Counted from the first letter of the stretch, positions 42,197 to 52,067 are shown. The stretch: DNA of 64,000 nucleotides from Jiangella alkaliphila (GCF_900105925.1 NZ_LT629791.1:248001-312000); one strand, 5' to 3'. Notes: a model not told the origin generated them from the sequence alone. A program made the numbers and translations.

Positions 42197-45100
42197 TCAG
42201 CCGGTCAGGCCTCCCGTCCCGGTCCGGCGGCGGGTGACGACCAGGGCCGTCCCGCCGACGATGATCAGCAACGCTCCGGCCAGCGCCAGCAGCACGGACA
42301 GGCCGTTGCCGGTGTCGGCGAGGTCGTCGTCGCCACCGTCACCGCCGCCGCCACCATCGCCGTTGCCGTCGTCGTCACCGTCGTCGCCACCAGGAGGCGG
42401 CGTGCCCGGGGTCTCCGGGGGCGTCGGCGGGTCGAGCGGCGCGCAGGCGTCGGCGTCGAGCTCGTGACCGTTGTGGTCGAGCAGCCCGAGGTTGAGCAGC
42501 CCGCCGTTCTCGCCGGCACCCGGGTCGTCCGGGCACTGGACCGACTCGGCGGTCGCGGTGGCCGGGTCGACCGTGACGGCGACGGTCACCTCGTAGGTGT
42601 GCGTCGTGTCGACGTCGATGGTGACGTCGCCGGTGATGGCGTTCTCCGGCGCGTCCGGCTCCTCACCTTGACCGGTGAACGTGTCCAGGGTCGGCACGTC
42701 GCCGGGCTCGGTGTTCTCGGCCGTGACGTCGACGATGGTGATGCCGGCGCCGTAGTTGAGCTGGTCGCTGAGGACGTAGTCCCCGGCCGCGGCCCCGTCG
42801 TTCTGGACCTCCAGCTCGTAGGTGATCGTGTAGGCGTTCGTGCCGGTCGACGTGGGCCCGGACGCGATCGTCTTATCCAGGTGGATCGACGGCAGGTCGG
42901 CGCAGTCGGTGTCGGTGATCTCGTCGCCGCCCTCGGTGGTGAGGGTGGCGCCGTTGTTCAGACCGCCGTTCTCCCAGTTGTCGCCGGGCTCACCCGCACA
43001 CGCGGCCGCCGTGTTGCCGTCGTCGTCCACCTCGAAGTTCGGCGGGACGTCGGCGACGACCGTGATGGTGTAGACGTGCGGCGCGTAGCCCTCGTCGTTC
43101 ATGCCGGGCAGCGTCACATCCTCGGCGATGAGGGTGTCCTCGAGACCGTCCCAGTCCTCGTTCACGGAGACCCCGTCGGGGAAGTCCGTGACCTCGGCGT
43201 AGTCGACCTCGACGGTGTCGCCGAACAGCAGCTCGTCCTCGAGGTCGTAGGTGGTCTCGCCCGGCAGCAGGTTGTTCACCGTCAGGGTGTAGACGACCTC
43301 CCACTGACCGTCGTTGACGGGCTCGGCGGACACCAGCTCCTTGTCGAGGTCCGGCTCGCCGAGCGAGAGGCAGGCCTCGTCGTCGTCGGTGAGGTCGTTG
43401 TGCTCTATGCCGGTGCTGTTGGCCAGCCCGCCGTTCTCGCCGGAGTCCGGCTCGGGGCAGGTCATCGACTCCTCGGTGAGCGTCTCCTCGTCGAGGGAGA
43501 AGACCACCTGCACCTGGTAGGTGTGCACCCCGCCGGCGGCGAGCGGCACGTCCTCGGCGATGACGTTGACGGGGTCGCCGTCAGCGCCCTGGCCGGTCCA
43601 GGTGTCCAGCGCGGTGACGCCCTCGGGCGTGGTGACCACCTGGGCGTCCTCGACGAGGATCCCCTCGCCGTACCGGAGCTGGTCGCTGATGGTGTAGTCG
43701 CCGTCAGCCGCGCCCGTGTTCGACGCCACCAGGTCGTAGGTGATGGTCCACGTCCCGTCGCCGTTGGCGGTCGGGCCGGCGCTGACCGTCTTCTCGATGT
43801 CGATCGACGGCAGCGGCGCGCAGGCCTGGTCGTCCTCGGTCAGGCCGGACTCGTCGGTCAGCGTCGACGTGTTGTTGAACGCCGTGTCCGACGTCGGGTC
43901 CTCGCCCTCGCCGGGGCAGGCCGTCGGGTCCTCGCCGCCCTCACCGGGCACGAGCTGCAGCGGCGCTTCCGCGATCACCGTCAGCTCGTAGTGGTGCGGC
44001 GCGTACCCGTCGTCGTCGGTGCCCAGCAACGGCACCTGCTCGGCGATGACCAGCTGGTCCTGCCCGTTCCACGGCGGGTCGAACAGCGTGGCCTCGGCCG
44101 GCGACGCGGTGACGTCGGCGGACACGATGGTCACCTGGTCGGTGAAGTGCAGCTCGTCGGCCAGGTCGTAGAGCGTCGCCTGGACGCCCTTGTTGGTCAC
44201 GTCGATGCCGTAGACGATCTCCCACTGGCCGTTGCCGATCGGCGTGGCCGAGATGAGCGTCTTGTCGTGGGTCGGCTGGCCGACCTCACGGCACTCGGTG
44301 TCGGTGTCCGGGTACCCGTTGAACGACGAGTTCGCGTCGTTGTAGAGCCCCGTGCCATCCTCACCGCCGTCGCCGGCCAGCGTGCAGTCCGACGGGTCGG
44401 GCTGGGCCGGCGGGTTGGGCAGGTTCACGGTGAACTGGACGGTGACGGTGTACTCGTGCGACTCCAGCGCGCCGATCGGCTCGTCCTCGACGATCAGCAG
44501 GTCGGTGACGCCGTCGTACTCCGGCCGGGTCGTGATGGTGCCCGGGACGGTGTTCGCCGCGACGACCGAGCCGTCGACGATCTCGATGCCGGTGCCGAAG
44601 CGCAGCGCGTCCTCGAGGTCGTAGTCGGTCGGCACCTCGGACTCGTTGGTGACGGTGAGGCCGTAGGTGATCTCCCAGACGCCGGGCTGGTTCTCCCGGT
44701 CCACCACGTGCGGCTCGGTGACGACGGTCTTGTCGAGCGTGACGATCGGCAGGTCGCCGCACTCGTCGTCGGTGAGGTCCTCGTGGTTGTCGGGGGACAT
44801 CGTGGCGTGGTTGAACAGCCCCGTGGTCGGGTCGCCGGCCTGCTGGCCGTCGGTGCAGGCCAGGTTCTCCGGCGGCGCCGTCACCTCGCCGGTCTCCGGG
44901 TCGGTCGTCAGCGCGACGGTGACCTCGAGCGTGTAGACGTGCTCGCTGCCGTTCTCGACGGTCGACTGCGGCGCGATCGGCACCTCGCCGGTGACGACGT
45001 TGAGATCCGTCGTGCCGTCCCAGTTCGGGTTCAGCAGCCCGTCGGCCTCCGGCGGACCGGACACCACCTGCGTGTCGACCACCTCGATGCCGTCGCCGTA

Positions 45101-47650
45101 CCCGGTCAGGTCGTCGGTGAGCAGGTACGCCCCCGGGATCATCCCGGTGTTCTCGGCGACCAGCTCGTAGACGACCGTCCACGTGCCGTCGTCGTCCGGA
45201 TTCTCCGTCGGTCCGGACACCGTGCGTTTGTCGAACTCGTAGTCGATGTTGGCGTAGCCGAAGTCGATCGTGTGGTCGTTCTCGCCCGGTCCGCCGGTGG
45301 TGATGCCGGCGTACGGGAAGTCGCCGTCCTCGGTGGTCTCCACCAGGCCGTCGGAGTCGTTCCGGTTCGCGTCGACGGAGTTCGGGTCACCGGTGTCGGG
45401 CACCGTCGGATACCAGTTCTCCAGTGGCCCGCCGGGTTCGTAGTCGGCCGGGTTGTCGACGCCGACGACGTAGTCGGTGTGCGTCTGGAGCTGGTAGTCC
45501 TGGTCGTTGGACGAGAAGTAGTACTCGCCGTTCGCGTCCGTCGTCGTGGTGCTGACGAGAGTGCGGTTGCCGTCGGCGTCGACCTCGTACAGGTTGACGG
45601 TCGCGCCCGGCACCGGTTCTTCGTCCGGGTCCTGGATGCCGTCGTTGTCGTTGTCGAACCAGACGTAGTTGCCGATCTCGATCGGCGCCGCCGACGCCAT
45701 CGCCGTCAGCTCGCCCAGGCTGTTGCCCTTGCCGGTCTCGCCGATGTCGTTGGTGCCGACGATGACGGCCGCACCGCGCGGCTCCACGAGCGTGCCGTTG
45801 TCCTGGAAGTACCGGCGGGTGCCGGCCTGGAAGCCGGCCTCGGCGACGTGGATCCCTGTCTCCATGATGCCGTCAGCGCGGCTGGGCACCACCAGCGTCG
45901 CACCGAGGTGCTCAGCGCTGTTCACCCAGGTGTCCATGAAGAACTTGCCAGGCTGACCATTGGGACCGTTCAGCGTCACCTGATTCGTCACCGCACCTGG
46001 CTGGCCGTTGACCACGCCGTTCTGCTCGATCGACCAGGTGCCGTCCCCGTTGGAGCCGGCCTTCAGCAGCTCACCGCCGAGCGACCGGGGGACCACGATC
46101 GTGTCGTCGTCCGGGGCGAGGTAGGCCAGGTGGCCGAAGAGATCGCCACCGAGATCGCGGACGCCTACGATCAGGTCGCCGTGCAGATAGCGCGCGTCGG
46201 CGACGATCGGCACGGAAGAGTACATGACCTGTCCCTGCAGGAACGTCGCCCATTGCGCGGAATTGGTGGTCCACGGCTGGTAGCTCGCGGGGTAGAGGCC
46301 CGCGAACAGGCCACGGTTGTAGTCCAGCGGGAAGTCCAGCACCTCGGTCAGGTTCGTCGGGTCGGCCGGGTCGAACGCGTACACGTAGGCGTGCAGGTCG
46401 GCGCGGTTGCCGGTCGACTCGGCCGTGTTGGTGACCGTCAGGTACATCTCGTTGGTCAACGGGTTCGCCGAGATGCCGTGCGGGCGTAGGTCACTGCCGT
46501 CCGGGAAGTACGCGTCCAACTCGTGCTCGGTCACCCCGAGCACCTGCGTGCCGTCGCGGCTGATCTCGACCTCGACCAGCGACCGGTTGTACAGGTTGAC
46601 CGCGAACAGCGACTCCTGGTCGTTGGAGATCTCCATCGCGCCGAGGCCGGTGCGGCCTACCGTGTCCCACGCCTGGGCGTCCCGCAGCCAGTCGTAGGCC
46701 GGGTTGTCCAGGGCCATGACCGGCCGCAAGCCGTTCGGGTCGCCTGGCAGCGCGCCCGGGTCGGAGTCACTGCCGAGGTCGACGCCGTAGTCCGACAGGT
46801 TCACGAAGAGATCGGCGCTGGCCGTCGGCGAGGCCGGCGACCCGCCGTCCGGCGTGACCCGGTAGACGGCGTCGATCCCGCCCGGGCCGAGACCCGTGTG
46901 CCGCCGGACGTACGCCGAGGCGAACACGGTGCCGACGCCGCCAGGCTCCTCGGCCCGCTGCCACGCGGTGCCGTAGGTGGCGCCGATTTGGCCGAACGGC
47001 ACCTGCATGCTGGTCGGCACCGCGGTCGTGGTGTTCGGGCTCATCGCTTCGTATTCGTGCGCCGCGCCGGCGAACTCGGTGGAGTGGACGCCGTCGTGAC
47101 CGCCGAACCGGAATACCGGCAGGTAGACGTAGGGGTTGTTCTCGACGAACGCACCGGGTGTCTGGAACGAGAAGTCGACCTGGGTCGCGGGGACCGTGTC
47201 GATGAACTGCACGGTGGTGCCGTTGCTGCGCCCGGCCGCCCGGCCGACGACGGAGTCGCGCCACTCGGCCCACTCGGGTGTGTCGGGCACGTTCGCCTCG
47301 ACCCGCCAGGGGCCGGCGTCACTCGTGACCGGCAGCGAGTAGTTGCCGCTCGCGTCCGTGATGGCAGGGCCGGCGACGTTGCCGTCGGCGTCGTAGGCGT
47401 AGACCTCGATGCCCTCGAGCAGGCCCGACGCCTCGAACGTGTCGTACGTGCCGTCGGAGTCGTAGTCCTGCCAGATCGTGCCGGTGATCGGGTCACCGAC
47501 CGCGGCCTGCGCCGGGATCGTCGATGCGCCGGCGGCGCCGAGCACGGAACCCACGACGGCGAGCGATGCGAACACGCTCAGCGCTGACCGGGCCCGTTTC
47601 GGGCGAGCGGGGGCCGGATGGCCGTGGCCTCGTTCGTGGAGCGATCTCAC
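42197..47650 (-). CDS. cell-wall-anchored repeat surface protein with LADTG sortase motif
   Basis: 1,817 residues. The signal peptide (SALSVFASLAVVGSVLGAAG, ending at AQA) is followed by an SdrD-B/Cna-B-like domain (ITGTIWQDYDSDGTYDTFEA, about 35-125) and a roughly 500-residue adhesin/propeller-like region. A second SdrD-B domain (YVWFDNDNDGIQDPDEEPVP, about 660-760) precedes six isopeptide-type repeats of 150-170 residues starting near 802, 972, 1128, 1283, 1433 and 1592, each opening with D/E-K-x-(V/I/L). The C-terminus is LADTG (1777-1781), a hydrophobic helix and RRR, which is a class E-like sortase signal. The GTG start at 47650 follows GGAGG. No sortase gene is in the window. Confidence 0.88.
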   Translation of the reverse strand: MRSLHERGHGHPAPARPKRARSALSVFASLAVVGSVLGAAGASTIPAQAAVGDPITGTIWQDYDSDGTYDTFEASGLLEGIEVYAYDADGNVAGPAITDASGNYSLPVTSDAGPWRVEANVPDTPEWAEWRDSVVGRAAGRSNGTTVQFIDTVPATQVDFSFQTPGAFVENNPYVYLPVFRFGGHDGVHSTEFAGAAHEYEAMSPNTTTAVPTSMQVPFGQIGATYGTAWQRAEEPGGVGTVFASAYVRRHTGLGPGGIDAVYRVTPDGGSPASPTASADLFVNLSDYGVDLGSDSDPGALPGDPNGLRPVMALDNPAYDWLRDAQAWDTVGRTGLGAMEISNDQESLFAVNLYNRSLVEVEISRDGTQVLGVTEHELDAYFPDGSDLRPHGISANPLTNEMYLTVTNTAESTGNRADLHAYVYAFDPADPTNLTEVLDFPLDYNRGLFAGLYPASYQPWTTNSAQWATFLQGQVMYSSVPIVADARYLHGDLIVGVRDLGGDLFGHLAYLAPDDDTIVVPRSLGGELLKAGSNGDGTWSIEQNGVVNGQPGAVTNQVTLNGPNGQPGKFFMDTWVNSAEHLGATLVVPSRADGIMETGIHVAEAGFQAGTRRYFQDNGTLVEPRGAAVIVGTNDIGETGKGNSLGELTAMASAAPIEIGNYVWFDNDNDGIQDPDEEPVPGATVNLYEVDADGNRTLVSTTTTDANGEYYFSSNDQDYQLQTHTDYVVGVDNPADYEPGGPLENWYPTVPDTGDPNSVDANRNDSDGLVETTEDGDFPYAGITTGGPGENDHTIDFGYANIDYEFDKRTVSGPTENPDDDGTWTVVYELVAENTGMIPGAYLLTDDLTGYGDGIEVVDTQVVSGPPEADGLLNPNWDGTTDLNVVTGEVPIAPQSTVENGSEHVYTLEVTVALTTDPETGEVTAPPENLACTDGQQAGDPTTGLFNHATMSPDNHEDLTDDECGDLPIVTLDKTVVTEPHVVDRENQPGVWEITYGLTVTNESEVPTDYDLEDALRFGTGIEIVDGSVVAANTVPGTITTRPEYDGVTDLLIVEDEPIGALESHEYTVTVQFTVNLPNPPAQPDPSDCTLAGDGGEDGTGLYNDANSSFNGYPDTDTECREVGQPTHDKTLISATPIGNGQWEIVYGIDVTNKGVQATLYDLADELHFTDQVTIVSADVTASPAEATLFDPPWNGQDQLVIAEQVPLLGTDDDGYAPHHYELTVIAEAPLQLVPGEGGEDPTACPGEGEDPTSDTAFNNTSTLTDESGLTEDDQACAPLPSIDIEKTVSAGPTANGDGTWTITYDLVASNTGAADGDYTISDQLRYGEGILVEDAQVVTTPEGVTALDTWTGQGADGDPVNVIAEDVPLAAGGVHTYQVQVVFSLDEETLTEESMTCPEPDSGENGGLANSTGIEHNDLTDDDEACLSLGEPDLDKELVSAEPVNDGQWEVVYTLTVNNLLPGETTYDLEDELLFGDTVEVDYAEVTDFPDGVSVNEDWDGLEDTLIAEDVTLPGMNDEGYAPHVYTITVVADVPPNFEVDDDGNTAAACAGEPGDNWENGGLNNGATLTTEGGDEITDTDCADLPSIHLDKTIASGPTSTGTNAYTITYELEVQNDGAAAGDYVLSDQLNYGAGITIVDVTAENTEPGDVPTLDTFTGQGEEPDAPENAITGDVTIDVDTTHTYEVTVAVTVDPATATAESVQCPDDPGAGENGGLLNLGLLDHNGHELDADACAPLDPPTPPETPGTPPPGGDDGDDDGNGDGGGGGDGGDDDLADTGNGLSVLLALAGALLIIVGGTALVVTRRRTGTGGLTG

Positions 47651-47771
47651 GGGGGTCCTCCGTCACTGTCGCACAACTGCGGTTGCACATCCCGAGCCGG
47701 CGTGCTCCCGTGCGGGGGTACACGACGGCGCTGACCATGAAGAGTCCGTCCGCATGGCGTTCAGCACGCGG

Positions 47772-47787
47772 TGTGACACAGATCACG
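47772..47787. promoter_or_regulatory. Crp/GlxR-like binding site
   Basis: TGTGACACAGATCACG matches the classic TGTGA-n6-TCACA pattern at nine of ten positions. It lies in the 214-bp divergent spacer, 122 bp from the surface-protein start and 78 bp from the lipoprotein start, so it could serve either gene. Confidence 0.6.
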
Positions 47788-47864
47788 TTTCAGGTCGGAA
47801 CTCCGTGACCCGAGTGTCCGAATTGCCAGGTGAGCGAGCCGCGGCCGTGCCTACACTCGGGCCC

Positions 47865-48671
47865 ATGAGCAGTCCCGGGCGCCGTGCGGCGCTGGCCACG
47901 GCCGCACTTCTCGCGGCGCTCGTCGCGCTGGGCGGCTGCTCCGGCGACGACGATCCGGGCGCCGCGCCGAGCGCGTCTGGCCCGTCCGAGTCCGGCGAGG
48001 GGCCGCGGCCGCTGACCGGCGACGAGGCGCAGCGGCTGTCGATGATGCGATACACGAACTACACCGACGGCGTCCGCGCGGTCCGGTTCGAGGTGACCGA
48101 CAGCGGCCGGACGTACACCGTCGACGGCTGGGCCGACTTCGCCCAGCACGTCGGCTATGCGAACGTCAGCCAGGACGGCGCCGACCCGGAGCTGGTGGCG
48201 TGGACGCTGTCGGAGCTCACGTCGCACGCGCCGGTCGGGCCCGCGGGCGAGGCCGGGCCGCCGCTGCCGCCGCCCGACGACACCGCGTGGACGTCGTCGA
48301 CGCTGGTGCCGGAGCAGTCCCGGCTGCACGCGGTGCTGGCGCTGGTCTTCCAGGCCGCCAGCGACCGGCCGGACAACCCGCTGCTGCTGCAGCAGACCGA
48401 CGCGCGCTGGCTGCGCTCCGACGAGGTCGACGGCGTGCGGGTCGACGTCGTCGCCGGGCCGACCGCCGACCGCGCCTACGACCCCGCGACCGCCACCACC
48501 GCGCCGGACGGCAGCGACGCGACGGTGCGGTACTGGCTGGACGAGCAGGGCCGGCTGCTGCGGCTCGAGACGCGCCTCGGCGGCGCGGGCGACTGGACCA
48601 CCGTCGACTTCGCCGAGGCGCAAGGCGTGGACGTCGCTTCCGCGTTCCTCACGACCACGGCGCGCGGCTGA
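47865..48671 (+). CDS. hypothetical lipoprotein
   Basis: A 268-residue exported protein with no family recognised. The signal peptide (ALATAALLAALVALGGC) ends in a lipobox with Cys at about residue 25, followed by an acidic/Ser-rich linker. The mature part starts MMRYTNYTDGVRAVRFEVTD and has LVPEQSRLHAVLALVFQAAS and RYWLDEQGRLLRLETRL, reminiscent of LolA/LprG-like beta-sheet lipoproteins. Its stop shares one base with the start of the peroxidase gene, so the two are coupled and the lipoprotein may assist the exported peroxidase. Confidence 0.8.
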   Translation: MSSPGRRAALATAALLAALVALGGCSGDDDPGAAPSASGPSESGEGPRPLTGDEAQRLSMMRYTNYTDGVRAVRFEVTDSGRTYTVDGWADFAQHVGYANVSQDGADPELVAWTLSELTSHAPVGPAGEAGPPLPPPDDTAWTSSTLVPEQSRLHAVLALVFQAASDRPDNPLLLQQTDARWLRSDEVDGVRVDVVAGPTADRAYDPATATTAPDGSDATVRYWLDEQGRLLRLETRLGGAGDWTTVDFAEAQGVDVASAFLTTTARG

Positions 48672-49906
48672 TGAGCGAGCCCACCGAGCCGCCGGCCCCG
48701 GCCGGCCGCACCCGGCGCCGCGACCTGCTGCGCGGGCTGGCCGCGGCCGGCGCGGCCGCGGGCTTCGCGGGCGCCGCGGGGCTGGCCGCCGGTCGTGCGA
48801 CGGCCGACGACGGCGACCGGCGGGCGGCGGCGTCGCAGGAGCCTTCCACCCCGGCCGCAGCGGGCGGGCGACGGGACGCCGTCGACGCGACCGGCGCCCA
48901 CCAGGCCGGCATCGCCCGTCCGGGCACCCCGCAGCCGCACGGCCTGCTGCTGGTCCTCGACCTCGTCGCGACGCCGTCACCCACGGCGCCGTACCGCGAC
49001 GCCGTCCGTGCCCTGTGCGCGCGGCTGGGCACCGCGATCCTCGACCTCACCGGTGAGCGAGCCGCGGAGGCCGGGCTGCTGGACGGGCCGGGCGACCTCA
49101 CGGCGACGGTCGGGCTCGGCCCGCGGGTGGTCGCGGCGTTCGGCGCCGACCTGCCGGGCGCGGAGCCGCTGCCGGTGTTCGCCGCCGACGCCTCGGTGCC
49201 GCCCGAACGGACCGGCGGCGACCTGCTGATCGCCGTCTACGCCAGTGACCCGAACGACGTGCACCGGGCCGCCGCCTGGCTGACCGAGCGGGCCGCGCCC
49301 GACGCCGTCCCGCGCTGGTCGCAACGCGGCTTCCGGGCGCCCGGCACCGACACCATCGCGCGCAACCCGCTCGGCTTCCACGACGGCGTCATCGTCCCGC
49401 GCGACGCCGCTGAGCAGGACGAACACGTGTGGATCGCCGACGGCCCGCTGGCCGGCGGCTCGATCTGCGTCGTCCGGCGGCTCTGCCTCGACGCCGCCCG
49501 GTTCACCGCCGAGCCGGTCGAGCGGCAGGAGGCGGTCGTCGGCCGGCACCGCAACGACGGCTCACCGCTGTCCGGCGGCGGCCCGACCGGCGAGGTCGAC
49601 CTGCTGGCCAAGACGCCCGACGGCCAGTACGTCACGCCGGCGCGGTCGCACGTGCGGGCCGCGCACCCGTCCGTCACCGGCAGCGCCCTGATGCTGCGCC
49701 GCGGCTACGCCTTCGACGACGGCGCGACGGACGCCGGGCTGCTGTTCATCTGCTTCCAGCGCGACCTGCGCACGTTCGCGCAGACCCAGTTCCGCCTCGA
49801 CGAGGTCGACGACCTGGGCGAGTACGTCACCCCCACCGGCAGCGCGACGTTCCTCGTCCTGCCCGGCTTCGACGCCGACCACCCCCTCGGCGCGTCACTC
49901 CCATGA
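48671..49906 (+). CDS. Tat-exported DyP-type haem peroxidase (EfeB-like)
   Basis: A 411-residue peroxidase. A twin-arginine signal (RTRRRDLLRGLAAAGAAAGF) directs it across the membrane folded with haem. The catalytic GxxDG block is NPLGFHDGV (distal Asp), the proximal haem-ligand His is probably in VVGRHRNDGSPL, and the distal Arg/His region is RSHVRAAHP. LLFICFQRDLRTFAQTQFRL is the typical C-terminal helix. EfeU and EfeO partners are not present, so deferrochelatase activity is uncertain. The stop codon lies inside the palindrome CATGATCATG at which an IS1182-type element is inserted. Confidence 0.9.
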   Translation: MSEPTEPPAPAGRTRRRDLLRGLAAAGAAAGFAGAAGLAAGRATADDGDRRAAASQEPSTPAAAGGRRDAVDATGAHQAGIARPGTPQPHGLLLVLDLVATPSPTAPYRDAVRALCARLGTAILDLTGERAAEAGLLDGPGDLTATVGLGPRVVAAFGADLPGAEPLPVFAADASVPPERTGGDLLIAVYASDPNDVHRAAAWLTERAAPDAVPRWSQRGFRAPGTDTIARNPLGFHDGVIVPRDAAEQDEHVWIADGPLAGGSICVVRRLCLDAARFTAEPVERQEAVVGRHRNDGSPLSGGGPTGEVDLLAKTPDGQYVTPARSHVRAAHPSVTGSALMLRRGYAFDDGATDAGLLFICFQRDLRTFAQTQFRLDEVDDLGEYVTPTGSATFLVLPGFDADHPLGASLP

Positions 49907-49986
49907 TCATGTCCCTTCGCGGTCGCTGTAGAGCCTGTTGCTTTTTGTCTCGGCGTGGCGTCTGGCCTGGTTGATCATGGTTTGGA

Positions 49987-50637
49987 ATGGTGCGGGTCAT
50001 GGCGAAGGGATACCGGCCGGTCGATCGTGACCAGGCGTTTCTGTTGCCGCCGTCGATGACGGACTGGCTGCCCGGTGATCATCTGGTGTGGTTCGTGATC
50101 GCGGCGGTGAAGCGGATGGACACGACCGCGTTCCACGCCCGGGCCAGGCTCGGCTCGGTGGGCCGGCGGGGCTTCGACCCGGACATGCTGCTCACCTTGT
50201 TCATCTACGCGATGGCGCACGGGGTGTCCTCGTCGCGGCAGATCGAACGGTTGTGCGGCACCGATGTGGCGTTCCGGATCATCTGCGCCTCCGATGTGCC
50301 CGACCACACGGTGCTGGCCCGGTTCCGCCGCGACCACGGGCAGGCGCTGGAAGACCTGCTGACCGCGTCGCTGCTGCTGGCCACGGAACTGGGCATGGTC
50401 CGGCTCGGGACGGTGGCCTTCGACGGCACCAAGATCGCCGCGAACGCGTCGATGGGAGCGAACCGGTCCGAGGCGCACCTGCGCAAACTCGCCCGGCAGT
50501 ATCTGGGTCGGGCCGCGGCCACCGATGACGCCGAAGATGAGCTGTTCGGCGAGGACCAGCGCGGGGACGAGCTGCCCGAGGACCTGACCGACCGGTCCCG
50601 CCGCGGTGAGCGGATCAGCCAGGCGCTGGCCGAGATC
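49987..50637 (+). pseudogene. IS1182-family transposase, 5' part (split)
   Basis: The first 217 codons of an IS1182 transposase: YRPVDRDQAFLLPPSMTDWL, then LVWFVIAAVKRMD and FDPDMLLTLFIYAMAHGVSS. The first catalytic Asp region of the DDE domain is probably TVAFDGTKIAANAS. Codons run to the ATC at 50635-50637, where an IS256 element begins; the frame then runs into foreign sequence and stops at 50661. The start could be ATG 49987 or 49999. Confidence 0.85.
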
Positions 50638-52059
50638 GGGCCTGTCAAGTTTTTCGTGTAAGACAGGGCAAACCTTTACCTTGATGTGACTTTTCTAGGT
50701 GAGTCGTCCTGGGAATTCCACGACCAGGAAGTTGAGTGCTTTCTTCCATCCATGGGTTCCGGTGCCTGATGCTCCTCCTCGTTTCCGGCTGATGTTACGG
50801 ATCCCGAGAAAGAGCAGCTTCATGGCGGCGTCATCGTCGGGGAAGTGGCCGCGAGTCTTGGTGATCTTCCGCAGCTGGTAGTTGATTGATTCGATCAGGT
50901 TCGTCGTGTAGACGATTCGGCGTAGCTCGGCCGGGTAATCCAGGAACGGGATGAACTCGTTCCACGCATTCTTCCACACCTCGATCGCGCCGGGATACTG
51001 CTGCCCGAAATTCTGCTCGAATTCTTTCAACGCGATCTCGGCCGCCGCGACGCCGGGAGCGGTGTAGATGTGACGCATCGCCGTGGCGACCTTTTTCCGG
51101 TCGCCGTAGGAGATGAATCGCATCGTGTTGCGGATGACGTGCACGACACAGGTTTGCACGGTGACCTTGTCGAACACGCTGCGCGCGGCGTCAGGCAGCC
51201 CGGTGAGCCCGTCGCAGCACAGGATGAGGACGTCGCGCAGGCCCCGGTTGCGCAGCTGCGTGAGCACGTGCGCCCAGAACTTCGCGCCCTCCTCCGCGGC
51301 GATCCAGATCCCCAGCACGTCCTTCAACCCGTCGACGTCGACGCCCACGACCAGGTGTGCGGACTTCAGCGTGACCGAGCCGCGGTCGCGGACCCGGATC
51401 CGGATGGCGTCGACGTAGACGATCGGGTAGACCTCGTCGACCGGCCGGTTCTGCCACAGTGTGATCTCGTCCACGACCACGTCGGTGATCTTGGAGATCA
51501 GCGCCGGCGACGTGTTGATGTCGTAGATCTCCTTCAGGTGCGCCTCGATCTCCCGGGTCGATAGCCCGCGCGCATACAACGACAGAATGATGTCCTCGAT
51601 CGCGCCGACACGCCGGGAGTGTTTCGGCACGATCTGCGGGGCGAATGTCGAATTCCGGTCTCGTGGCACGGTCACGTTCACCGGGCCGGCCGTCGTCGCG
51701 ACCGTTTTGGCCGAACGCCCATTCCGGGAGTTCCCCGATCCGCGCCCAGCCGGATCACCGGGCTCATAACCGAGATGATCGGTCATCTCGGTCTCCAACG
51801 CCCGCTCCAGAACTCTCGACGTCAACCGATTCAACAACCCATGAACACCATCAACCGGTGTCCCGGACGACTCGGCATCCGCCAACAGATTATCAATCGC
51901 CTCATCCGGCAACACCGCCGCCAACCGACGAGCTGCCTCATCCGAGGAATCGACAACCTTCTCCTGCTCCGACACAAAGAATCCTCTCGCGGCCACGACG
52001 CAAACACGCCCGGACCAATCCTGGCCCACCCGGCCTTACACGAAAGATTCAACACGCCC
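50638..52059. mobile_element. IS256-family insertion sequence
   Basis: A 1,422-bp element flanked by a perfect 8-bp target duplication CCGAGATC (50630-50637 and 52060-52067). The inverted repeats start GGGCCTGTCAAG at the left and GGGCGTGTTGAA at the right (as read inward) and end in a common TTTCGTGTAA. It is visibly less GC-rich than its host. The intact duplication and complete transposase suggest a fairly recent insertion that may still be mobile. Confidence 0.92.
50695..51975 (-). CDS. IS256-family (Mutator-type) transposase
   Basis: A 426-residue DDE transposase. The N-terminal block is LLADAESSGTPVDGVHGLLN, followed by FAPQIVPKHSRRVGAIEDII and LYARGLSTREIEAHLKEIY. Catalytic residues are visible as YVDAIRIRVRD (first Asp), LCCDGLTGLPDA (second Asp) and TTNLIESINYQLRK (Glu). 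The GTG at 51975 follows GAGAGGA by six bases; the open frame reaches 52029 at the element edge. It is complete and lies opposite to the gene it interrupts. Confidence 0.92.
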   Translation of the reverse strand: MSEQEKVVDSSDEAARRLAAVLPDEAIDNLLADAESSGTPVDGVHGLLNRLTSRVLERALETEMTDHLGYEPGDPAGRGSGNSRNGRSAKTVATTAGPVNVTVPRDRNSTFAPQIVPKHSRRVGAIEDIILSLYARGLSTREIEAHLKEIYDINTSPALISKITDVVVDEITLWQNRPVDEVYPIVYVDAIRIRVRDRGSVTLKSAHLVVGVDVDGLKDVLGIWIAAEEGAKFWAHVLTQLRNRGLRDVLILCCDGLTGLPDAARSVFDKVTVQTCVVHVIRNTMRFISYGDRKKVATAMRHIYTAPGVAAAEIALKEFEQNFGQQYPGAIEVWKNAWNEFIPFLDYPAELRRIVYTTNLIESINYQLRKITKTRGHFPDDDAAMKLLFLGIRNISRKRGGASGTGTHGWKKALNFLVVEFPGRLT

Positions 52060-52067
52060 CCGAGATC

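Noticed and set aside
42194-46489. 1,431-codon open frame on the plus strand
   Set aside because: It lies fully antisense to the surface-protein gene; its product is a Val/Arg/Asp-rich shadow with no domain, produced by GC-biased codon positions.
50638-52059. Sensory or phage-related gene island around the low-GC segment
   Set aside because: The lower GC is explained by the IS256 element alone; no phage or integrase genes are present.
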